From NCBI GenBank assembly GCA_029747015.1, contig JAKOGI010000528.1:66001-130000 (forward strand): a stretch of 64,000 nt of DNA. The letters run 5' to 3'. The translations under genes were made by a program, and so were the position numbers. Source of the DNA: Carnegiea gigantea (lineage: Eukaryota > Streptophyta > Magnoliopsida > Caryophyllales > Cactaceae). This document shows, piece after piece, positions 33,863 through 43,199 of the stretch (position 1 is its first letter; each line of letters begins with the position of its first letter). A model generated the notes under the pieces. The model did no database searches. It was given only the letters and a program-made list of their open reading frames with translations, and had not been told where the DNA came from.

Positions 33863-34973
33863 CCAAGCAATATTACCTTACAATTTCTTGGACCCGGGTT
33901 TCGGTGTCTCAATAAGGCTAAGTAACTTCTGAATCTACTCTGGGCTTACTCCTGGAATCCACGCTAGGCCAAAGCTAGTTGGAGCTGCTGCTAGATGTCG
34001 CCTCTTCAATATGGGCTAGGATTTGATTTGCTGTTTATCTAAAGCCACGCCCACACCCTGTGCTTGCACGGCCTGGTCCTCTACCTCAGCTTGCCCAACC
34101 TCCATGCCCACGTACTCGGGTCCCCCAGTTCGGAGGGTACTCGATTATTTCAAAGCATCCGTCTTCCGTGTGTTCCCGACGTCCACAATGCTTGCATGTA
34201 GGTCTTTCTGCTGTGGTCGGGTGCTCCTTGACAGCAAAAGCCGACATATTCTCGACCCTATGATCTCAACCCATCATGAGTCGTTTGTGATTCTCCTTCT
34301 GCTGCACCATATTAAAGATTCGATCGAGTGACAGCAGTGGGTCCATTACCAAGATTTGGCTTCGTGCATGACCATACGTTTCATCATTAATTCCCATGAG
34401 AAATTGATGTGTTTGCTCCTCTTGTATCATCTTTACTACTTTACCCCCAACATTACATTCACACTTTCGACAAGTACATTGAGGAATTTTAGTGTAATTA
34501 CTTAATTCACTCCACATTTCCATGAGTTTAGAGTAGAATTCAACTATGTCTAATCCTTCCTGTTTACATTCAGCTATATCGGTTTTAAATTGGTGGATTT
34601 TAGAAGTATTAGCCATTGCATACCTTTTTCGTAAGTTTTCCCACATGGCTGCTGTTGTTTCGACAAAGGCGATGCTTGTGCATAGTTTCGATTCAATGCC
34701 ATTGATGATCCAAGGGCATATCATCGAGTTGGCCATCTCCCATGCATTCAACTCGCCAAGGTCGTCTCCTTTGTTAGGTGTAGGTTTTGTTAGGATTCCT
34801 TCTATGAAGCCCAATTTGTTTTTGGATCTCAAGACTATTCGTACGGCCTTTTGCCATAAATCATAATTTTTGTCATTGAAGATTACTGAAGTGATGACCA
34901 CTCCAGGACCTTCTGAAGGGTGAAGGTAATAAGGAGATTGACTGCCAATCACAAACCCCTTTCCTCCACTCAT
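33863..34973 (-). pseudogene. copia gag
   Basis: 235 open codons (34266-34973), starting at the ATG just 3' of the PBS: YYLHPSEGPGVVITSVIF, NYDLWQKAVRIVLRSKNKL, MWENLRKRYAMANTSKIHQF, WSELSNYTKIPQCTCRKCEC, QFLMGINDETYGHARSQIL. It then breaks; a knuckle-like CRHCGRREHTEDGCFE trace appears at about 34140-34200 in other frames. Gag forms the virus-like particle core. The sequence is close to the split gag at 8555-9205 and 15375-15590. Confidence 0.85.
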
Positions 34974-34986
34974 GGCTCTGATATCA
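34974..34986 (-). promoter_or_regulatory. primer-binding site
   Basis: Minus strand TGATATCAGAGCC, one change from the tRNA-Met type TGGTATCAGAGCC, directly adjoining the LTR end. Confidence 0.85.
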
Positions 34987-35248
34987 TGAAAAAACTATTT
35001 AATAATGTGATAGGAGAATGTTATTAAACATGAAAAAAGCATGAATCAATTTATCACTGCTTTGCCTTTGTAGGTACAAACGTCTATGCTTATATAGTAC
35101 ACGCATGCCATGCTAGCTCCTCCTAGCCCTAGCCGTGTCCTGCTTGGAGTCCAAGTAATGAAAAGAGTCCTATTCTAAGGCAAACATAGGAAACAATATC
35201 AAGGAAAATGTTGGAAGAATAATTGCTAAATAATTCCTTTCCATAACA
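34987..35248 (-). repeat. 5' LTR of copia element (right)
   Basis: 262 bp, partner of 30276-30537. Ends TGTTATGG at 35248 on the minus strand. Confidence 0.9.
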
Positions 35249-35253
35249 CTACG

Positions 35254-35650
35254 TTTGACCACTGCAATGTTCAGTGGCAAAATGTTTGGGGCAACTAAGA
35301 AGCAAACAGCGGAATTAGGAGATATTTTCGAGATAAGTGTAGACCGTTCTATTTTCCTAGAGGATAAAAATATAGGGCTTTCGATGGAGTAAAGGTCAGA
35401 CTAATAAGAGCATGCAAGAAATACATGTGAATAGAAAAAAGTGAGCAATGACTTTTATCCAGATGCTTAACAAGAATAAACAGGAATTTCCCAGTAATAA
35501 GAATAGCAAGGAGTTAAATAGTATTTCTTAAACGCCATTTCTGGAACTTTCTTGAGTGGGGCTGAAAGGTCAAATTTATGACCAAGAAGGCATTAAAATT
35601 ATTATATTGCTAACTTGGCAGTGATATCATGCAGAAATATATTGATAAAC
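35254..35650. other. no gene seen; likely 3' flank of GDSL pseudogene
   Basis: Unique-looking sequence downstream of the GDSL stop codon; probably its former 3' UTR and flank. Confidence 0.4.
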
Positions 35651-35945
35651 CTAGATGGCCAAATCACAAACGTTTTGTGGCTTCATGTACGGTGACGTAT
35701 AGTCACCCGAACCAACCATTGATGCAATGATCTTGTTCGCCTCATCAGTATAATGCTGTCCGTCCCAATTCACAGCACTAGATGGATCAAGGCAAACAGT
35801 TGGCATTGACCCTTGCTGGCTATAACAAGACACCAATGGGTTCTCCAGCCCAGCAAGAACCAATAACTTTTCAACATTTAAAGTCTACTCCACATATAAA
35901 TATGAGTCAATCAATCAGGAAGTAGTTCATTACCATAGTCTGATG

Positions 35946-36401
35946 TGTTTTGGGACTCTCTAGGGCGTAGGAAGATAGCGGGCATACGTGATGGCAAGGG
36001 TTTGGTTGTCTGGCTATCTACTCCACGAGCATCGATCCTGCAAAAAAGGCAGCTCCAAATTGGGATCCAGGGAACACCTCTCAAACAATCAAGTCAGTAT
36101 GGGGTCCCTAGAAGAGACAATATAGGAAAGATAATATAGAGAAGGGGTAGGTCCTTTTAGGGTTTATGGCAAGTCCTTCTTGGTTCTAAGTGTTCGTGGT
36201 GAATGATCCTCCTTTTCCCGAGGTAGGTAGGTAGGTGAGAATTTATAGTCTTTTCTACCAGGACCAAAATTGTAACTTCACTTGGGGTGCATTCCTGATG
36301 GGCTGTAAGACAGTTTCCCTTGTTGAGGCCAATAATGTCATGACCTAGGCCCACAAGTGTACTTTGTGAGGCCCGCATTAGATTTCCAGTTTTCCCGAAT
36401 C
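35946..36401. other. unidentified insertion between GDSL exon 5 and the inverted repeat
   Basis: Begins TGTTTTGGGACTC where GDSL-like sequence stops and ends where the inverted repeat arm begins. It has an 88-codon minus ORF without motif and a GGTAGGTAGGTAGG run near 36220. It could be a solo-LTR-like piece, but I could not define ends or a target duplication. Confidence 0.35.
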
Positions 36402-37772
36402 TGCTGAACGTATGACTAACCACTATTATCCACTAACAACCTTATTAAACCAATATGCGTACTTCCAACACCGACTCCACCAGCTGAAGCCTAGAGGTTT
36501 GCAATCTTAATCCCAATTTGTATGGATTCATCCACTTGTTTTTAATTAACTACACAATGATTCATACGCGGATACAACTTTTGCAACGCTATTTTCGCTA
36601 TTGATATCGGCCAAAATGATATCGATCTCTCTCTGCCACTAAGCCATCAACAAATTGTTCATGAGAGGATTCCAGCAGCCCTCCAAAACATTGAGAAGGC
36701 GAGTAGAGCAGGTAGACCTTATATGACTAATTAGTGTTTATCATAGTTAATTAAAAAAGCTTACCCATTTTTATTTTTCAATATTGTAGACTCTACATGA
36801 GCTTGGCGCCCGCAAGTTTGTAATATACAACATCAGACCCTTGGGTTGTCTGCCCTACATTATTGATGATGGAAAGGGTCTGTTCGTTACTTGCGATCGA
36901 TCAAGTTGGGTGCCTGGCTGAGGTCAATGAGTTTGCTAGAGTTTTCAATTATGGCCTAAGCTCCTTATCCACCAATCCGTGATATGAATTGAAAGATGTC
37001 ATCATTGTTTACAATGACATGTTTGTAATCAAGTATAGCTTGATTGCGAATTCATCAAACTACGATAATGAACTACTTCCTGATTGATTGATTCATTATC
37101 GTAGTTTGATAGATTCGCAATCAAGCTATACTTGATTGCAAACATGCCAATGTAAACAATGATGGCCTCTTTCATTTCAAATCGCAGATTGGCGGATAAA
37201 GAGCTTAGGCCTTCATCGAAAACTCTGGCAAACTTCTTGACCTCAGCCAAGAACCAACTCGATCGAGGCGCAAGTAACGACAAGACCCCTTTCCGCCATC
37301 AATAATGTGGGGTAGACAATCCGAGGGTCTAGTGTTGTACATCACATACTTGCGTGCGCTGAGCTCATTAAGAGTTTACAACATTGAAAAATAAAAATAG
37401 GTAAATCCTGTTAATTAATTACTATGATAAATATTAATTAGTCATATAAGATCTACGTACCCTAGTTGCCTTCTCAATGTTTTCAAAGGCTGCTAGAATC
37501 CTCTCATGAACAATTTGTTGATGGCTTAGTAGTAGGGAGAGACTAATATCATTTTGGTCGATATTAATAGCGAAAATAGTTTTGCAAAAATCGTATCTAT
37601 CTATGAATCATTGTGTAGTTAATTAAAAACCAGTAGATGAATCCATACAAATTGGGATTATGATTACAAACGTTTAGGCTTCAGCTAGCGAAATTGGTGT
37701 TGGAAATACACATATTGGTTTATTTGAGTTGTTAGAGGATAACAGTGGTTAGTTATGATGTTGAGCAGGCAT
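36402..37772. repeat. large inverted repeat, arms about 670 bp, 19-bp spacer
   Basis: Left arm 36402-37072 and right arm 37092-about 37772 are reverse complements with scattered differences; spacer CTACTTCCTGATTGATTGA at 37073-37091. Both arms contain GDSL exons 3 and 4 plus the intron between them and part of the preceding intron and exon 2 edge. Exons read minus in the right arm and plus in the left arm. The left arm keeps DIGQNDIDLSL where the right reads NIDQNDISLSL. Confidence 0.9.
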
Positions 37773-38103
37773 GCCAATTATCGCGAAGTTGGCTCCATTG
37801 GTGAAATTAGATCCGAGGGAGTCCATATATGGCCTCAGAGGCCCTGATCCAAAGCTCTCATCTGTCAAGTTCAGTCAGTAGTTCTAGCTAATTTTCAGAC
37901 CCTGCACATTCAAATAACAATAAAGTTGGACTCAAACCAGATCATCCTTGCGGACTGGGGCCCAAGTCTCTAGTTTGAGCTCATTTTGAAGACCGTTTTT
38001 AAGAGCCCTAAGGCCCAATCTACATAGCCAAGTTATTACATATTCGTGGAATTTCACCTTAGATTAAAATAAAATGAACTAAATTATGATAACAAAACAC
38101 TAA

Positions 38104-38500
38104 GGCCTTGTTTGGTCCTTAGAAAATTTAGTGAAAAGAAAATTTGAAGGAATAAAAAAATGTGAAGGAAAAAAAAGTGGGGAGAAAATGAGTTTTTTTC
38201 TCTTGTTTGGATTGAGGAAAAAATATAAGAATTTCGATGAAAAATTTAAATATTAATGAGTTACTTAAATTATATTGATGTCATCTAAGTGATGTGAGAT
38301 TGAAGAAGGTTGGGAATTTTCCTCAAACTTTCTCACAATTTTATGAGGAAAATTTTATCACTTGTTTCTAACAAATTTTCTACCTAACTTTCCTCCATTT
38401 TTTTTTTCCTTGTGATTTTCTCTAAGCCAAACACAAGAAAAAAAATAACTTTCTCAATTTTTTTTCTTTCCACCAAATTTTCTAAGGTCCAAACAAAGCC
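38104..38500. mobile_element. PIF/Harbinger (Tourist-like) MITE
   Basis: 397 bp with terminal inverted repeats GGCCTTGTTTGG.CCTTAGAA and its complement, flanked by TAA (38101-38103 and 38501-38503). Lies in intron 1 of the GDSL pseudogene. Same family as 62876-63265. Confidence 0.85.
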
Positions 38501-39003
38501 TAAAGATTCTTCATTTTGTTAGAAAAAATGAGCTTTCTTCTCGAAATCACAGATATTAACCAATTTTCGACCATACACATCATGTCTCTTCTGACTAATA
38601 AAGCCTCCCATGAAGATTAAAGATATGTAAAAGAGGAACCTCACGAATCTGCGCACTTGACTAGTTAGAGTTGGAGAGAACCACACATATTTTGTTAAAT
38701 TAAAACAAGTCGTATATTTTGTTAAAGAAATTAAATGGAGATATATAAGGGGTGCTTACAAAGAAAATCAAGGTACAACTGGCCATTGGAGGCGTGGCAA
38801 TCGGCCGGATGGCCAGGAACTTCCGGTGGAATTTCCCCAAAAGCGGCGCATCTACCGCCCGTGTCACTATTACCATCTCTAAAGTTAAAGAGGAGACATT
38901 TGGGCTTTGATTGAGGAGGTTGGGTGGCAAAGGAGATAGTGGGTGGTTTGAGAAGGAGAAGATTGAAGCTGAGCAAGAACAAGTATAATGCCATTGTTGT
39001 ACG

Positions 39004-39029
39004 ACTAGAGAGAGAGAGAGAGAGAGAGG
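39004..39029. repeat. (GA)n microsatellite upstream of GDSL exon 1
   Basis: AGAGAG run just upstream of the GDSL ATG (on the minus strand, CT-rich), in the likely former 5' UTR. Confidence 0.85.
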
Positions 39030-39229
39030 AGATGCAGGTGATGGTGAGAAGGGGAGCAGGGGGATACTTAATAGAAGAGGAGGCAAGGACACTCTACTAG
39101 GAGCACCATTACTTTCTTTGAAGTATGAAATTTGGTTTTTGTCATCATACTCTAGTAGAGGCACGATACTTGCACATTTATTATTGCCGCCAACCATTGG
39201 TGTCAAAATTACAGTAAACTAGGGACAAA

Positions 39230-40380
39230 ATTCAGTTCATATTTATAATTGCATGCATAAATGACGGCCATGGTCAGATAATATGGCACTTTGCATGTGT
39301 AGCAAGTTGTTTCTATATTTCTCGATTCTTTAAAAAATTAGTTAAGTTTGATTACTTAGTGTAATATAGTTAGTAGTACAAAAATGAATTCTATCCAAGT
39401 TAAGAACATGATAATATGTTTGAAAATTCTAATGGAATAAATGCTAAAAACTTGAATCCACAACTCTAAAATTGAAGAATCAAACCCATAAAATTAGATG
39501 ATGATGACAATGCAATTGTCATGATAATAGTTTCCAACAACGGAAGAAAGTGACATACAACAACGGAAGTGATTATATATAGCTACTATGCAAGACAAAT
39601 CACATTTGAAATAGAGGACGAGGAGCTGATGTTAGAATAGCAATGGAATGGCAGAGGAAAAAGAAATGTCATTAACTTAAGGCTTTAAATATTGCCTAGG
39701 TTAGAAAAATTAAGGTTCGTTATACTATTGAAATCACAATTTCATTTTAAATATAACTCTTGAAATTTACATTATTTTAGGCGAGAGAGAAACTAAAAAA
39801 CTGGTTTCCCAACTAGTTCACATTACTTAATTTAGATAAATAAATAAATAAAATTATGTCATGGAAACCTCAAAAAAAAAAATTCCATTATTATTTCATG
39901 GACTATACAAAAGATGTCCTGTTTTGTTGCAGAAAAAGATATGGTACATTACTATGGGCTTTCTGTCATGATCTAAAGCTAGTTTTCATCAAACACACGC
40001 ACTGAACGTATTAATGTTTTTCGGTTTTTCTTCTTTTTTTTTTTGGTTTTGCGGACAAGGAACCGTAGTTTGTAAGGAAATGCCACATCAACACCCCCTT
40101 GGTGAAAGATGTAGCACTTTATTTGCTTCATAAAATTTGAACCCCCCCCCCCAACCCAAATGTAGTGTGTTAAACAGAATAAGCAACAGTGTATAAATGA
40201 TATTATTTGGGCGGATGATGATAAGTGTCCGTGAAGGTGATGGGTTTCCATCATGATTTTGGGACTTGTACCAATGATAGTATTTAGGGGAATGATGATA
40301 AGTTTCCATGATGATGATAGGTTTTAATGATGGCTTTGGGACTTGTAGCTCCCCTTATAGCTGACCTTGGAGGGCTAAAC
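39230..40380. other. intergenic AT-rich sequence, nothing recognised
   Basis: No coding signal. A C12 run lies at about 40141-40152. Confidence 0.5.
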
Positions 40381-40383
40381 ACT

Positions 40384-40860
40384 AAGAGCATTCCCAATCA
40401 GAGTTTCAGTTTTTGAAACTCTAACCTATCACATCAACAAAAATTCTATATTTTTGAAACTTGCATTTCATCACTTCTCTAACTCATGAAACTCCAATTT
40501 GAATAACCCAATAAAAAAATTTACCATGGACCCACTTCATAACATACAACCTATTTTTTTAATCATATAAAAATTATTTATTACCTCAAAAAAATTAATA
40601 AAAAAACAGAGGAGAGAGACTGCGGGAAGCACGGCAGACCGAGGAGGCCCGTGTGGCACGGGCTGCGAGGGGGGCGGGTGCCCCGCGTATGGGGGGTGCC
40701 CGCGGGTGATTGTTAATCCCCTAAAGGGGCCTGTTGTTTGGCAAGGGAAGGAGCTCTCGGAATTGCAATCTCTCATGGAGGGTTTGGGCCACATATATGT
40801 GCAAAATCCTGACATGTTATGTTGGCGGTTTTAGGAAGAATTGATGAGCTTTTTGAGCAA
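40384..40860. other. unclassified, with GC-rich patch
   Basis: TAAGAGCATTCCCAATCAGAG at about 40382 resembles the ends of some plant DNA transposons, but no matching terminus was found. 40620-40720 is a GC-rich island with CCGTGTGGCACGG and GTGCCCCGCG..GGGGTGCCC inverted words. A 92-codon minus ORF is probably spurious. Confidence 0.35.
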
Positions 40861-40879
40861 TGGCTATAAATTCAAATTA

Positions 40880-41568
40880 GAGGTAGTTTCCAAACAAGCA
40901 GGTTTAGACTACTTTATTTTTTGTAATGCTTTGGTCACATTTGATGCTTAGAAATGAGATTACCTTCAATGAAGCTAAATGGAATTTTCAGGATCTATTA
41001 TGAAAGATTAAATTTATGGTGGATTGTTGGATTAAAATGTGAGACGGAAACTTTGTGTACAACCCTTATGATGTTGTGAGGCGCTTTGATCATTTGCAAA
41101 CACTGGCTTGAGCCTCATATAGCTGGCTTGTTACTTTTCTTTTATTTTGTTGTATCGTTTTTTTAGCTCTTCAAGCTTCTAATGATCAGAGAGAGAGAGA
41201 GAGACAGAGAGTGTGCGAGCGAAGTCTTTGGAGGATTTTAAGATAGATATGAAAATTGCCATTGAATGGCTGGACAAGGAAGTTACTACCTCACACCCGT
41301 ACTATATTATCCCATTGAAGAATGCATGGATCTTATCCACGAGAATAATTGGATTGTGAGGATTGAACGCTATTTTCGGGAGCTAAATTTGGTCGCTCAT
41401 CTTCTAACTAATGAGGGTGTTAGCTCTAGTGATATTGAATTGCCCCAATTAATGTGTTGAAGTTTGGTTTTGAAGGATGTTGATAGTATGGCTTAGCCAC
41501 ATATTGTAATAGGTTTGAACAATTAGTTCTTCTTTTAAGGATCTAACCCTCTCAATTGTGTCAAAAAA
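40880..41568 (+). pseudogene. LINE ORF2 3' fragment with RNase H tail
   Basis: Broken frames encode LMLRNEITFNEAKWNFQDLL and KIKFMVDCWIKM (the zf-RVT-adjacent region), NPYDVVRRFDHLQ, then ECMDLIHENNWIVRIERYFRELNLVAHLLTNEG (41266-41460), which matches the C-terminal RNase H of plant L1 elements. An A-run at 41561-41568 is a plausible poly(A) remnant. An (AG)n run lies at 41189-41210. Confidence 0.65.
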
Positions 41569-41640
41569 AATAGTAATAATCTTCCAGTTCTTTCAAAATA
41601 TAACTTTGTAACTCAAGCAGTTATTATTTAGCCTAATACC

Positions 41641-42544
41641 TATGGGTGAGCCAAAAAGTCGAGTACCCAGTTCCAGACCCAAAACCGGTTTGGGCCTAGC
41701 AGGTATAGATTCGGACCCTAATCCGGCTAGAACGGTTCTAAAATTTAGAACCCGGTTATAATCGGGTCCGGTATTGGATCCTGAAAATTTGAACCCGAAC
41801 TCGGACCTAGTAACCAGTCAAAATTTAAAGAATTTTGATTAAAAAAATAAAAAAAATAAACCCTTATTCTTCAAGAGATATATCTTTTATACCAAGACTG
41901 AACGCCCAACTACCCCAATTTAACTTTTTATCTTTTTTGTTTTCAATTTATCCCCAACTTGCTCTTTATGCATCTTGACCGCCACGGATTTCTTCTTTCA
42001 AGTTTTAACTCTTATCTTCATGAGCGTTGTTACTTATTACGTGTTTGTTTTTATATTATTTTGATGGTTTTCCTCTCTTTCTCTCTCTATTTCAAGTGAA
42101 TTAAAATAATTTTTAGGCCTCTCATTTGTTTTGTAATATTGATTTGTAGGTTTTTGACTAATATTCTTTCTGATTCTCGGAGTTTATTTTAAAGTACGTG
42201 AGCATTCTTTACTACTCATTTCGTATTTAATTTAGTCTTATAATTTGATTTTTAGGAATTTGGTTTCAGATATGAGTTCTCAACTTCATTCAATCACTCA
42301 CTCTTTCTATTTTATTAGGGGGAAAATGGAAAAAAAATTATTTAGGAACCGGGTACCGGGAACCGGACCCAGTTCTGACCAGGTCCGGAACTTGGTCCAA
42401 ATTCTAGGACCCGGTTCCAACTGGGTCCAGGACCAGGTCCAAATTTTAGGACCCAATTCCAACCGGGTTCGGATTTGGGTCCGAGTCTGGGTCTGGTTCC
42501 AGTTCCTAAAACTCTAATCGGATACTCAGTCCCGCTTGCCCCTA
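41641..42544. mobile_element. non-autonomous hAT element
   Basis: 904 bp flanked by perfect 8-bp duplications CTAATACC (41633-41640 and 42545-42552). Terminal repeats TATGGGTGAGC / complement TAGGGGCAAGC match at 8 of 11. Near both ends it has runs of ACCCGG/GGTCC words (about 41680-41800 and 42350-42500). No transposase. Confidence 0.85.
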
Positions 42545-42552
42545 CTAATACC

Positions 42553-43195
42553 CGCTTAGTACATACCATTTTAAGCAAAAGCAACCTGAGTGCCACCCTA
42601 TCTCAAATGTCAAACTCCCAACTATTTTTGATATGCATAGGCCATAGCAATAACTGTACCCTAGTTACATTAAAGTAGCTTTTATCGCTTGCCATCCATC
42701 AAACTTGTTAGCAATTTTTTTTTTAAGAAATACATATATTATTCTTGGTTCTTAATTTAAATTTAAAGGGGAAAATTTCAATAGATTAATACACGAAAGT
42801 AAAATATATGCTTTATGGTACTTAAACTAACCATTACAATTCCTTTTTCACTGATACCAATTATTAAAAATTTTTAAATATACTTGATAATTAGTTGTCT
42901 CTATAATCATAATCTCTTTATAATCATAATATATTTAAAACAAATGGAACATCCTAATTGTAGTACAAATGGGGGAGGGGAGTTCAATTTGCTGCTCGAT
43001 GCTGATGAATGATAATGTGAAAGAGACTATGAGATGCCGACTTTAATTTTGCTGTGATTTTTAATTCTGTGCGGCTTTGAGATAAGCATATGAGATTTGC
43101 CTATGGTAATTATAGGTAGGAAATTAATATGACATTAATGCCAAAGTTGTTATATTATACAACCGATTGTACAAAACTAGTTGTGTAATCGGATT
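42553..43195. other. no gene seen; includes a short dispersed repeat
   Basis: AT-rich. A segment at about 43091-43140 (GGTAATTATAGGTAGGAAAT) recurs at 62652-62700 with few changes, so it belongs to an unidentified dispersed repeat. Confidence 0.45.
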
Positions 43196-43199
43196 CTGA

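Larger units (their letters stand above)
30276..35248 (-). mobile_element. complete but decayed Ty1-copia element
   Basis: 4973 bp. LTRs of 262 bp (30276-30537, 34987-35248), PBS, gag, protease, integrase, RT, RNase H and PPT in standard copia order on the minus strand. Target duplication CTATG / CTACG (30271-30275, 35249-35253); the one difference is a CpG-type transition. By eye the LTRs differ at about 14 of 262 positions, an age clearly older than the Sirevirus at 50-61 kb. Confidence 0.9.
35651..38994 (-). pseudogene. GDSL esterase/lipase gene, broken and rearranged
   Basis: Minus-strand exons. Exon 1 (38760-38994): signal-peptide-like N-terminus LYLFLLSFNLLLL, then block I as FNFRDGNSDTGG where the family has FNFGDSNSDTGG, so the nucleophile Ser is lost; ends at a GTAAGC donor. 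Exon 2 (about 37750-37861): acceptor TTGACAG, then PYMDSLGSNFTNGANFAIIG. Exon 3 (about 37470-37600) with the block III equivalent reading IDQNDI. Exon 4 (about 37092-37400) with RPSDCLP and EVKKFARVFDEGLSSLSANL. Exon 5 (35651-35865) with VNWDGQHYTDEAN, holding the catalytic Asp and His, and stop TAG. An inverted duplicate of exons 3-4 and a 450-bp insertion lie between exons 4 and 5. The family comprises secreted hydrolases of plant acyl esters. Confidence 0.8.

Noticed and set aside
38700..39206. 168-codon minus ORF overlapping GDSL exon 1
   Set aside because: The GDSL block I homology lies in the other frame (38731-38994); this one is low-complexity Leu/Ser/Pro.
42245..42678. ORFs on both strands within the hAT element
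   Set aside because: Low-complexity translations of GGTCC/ACCCGG word arrays.
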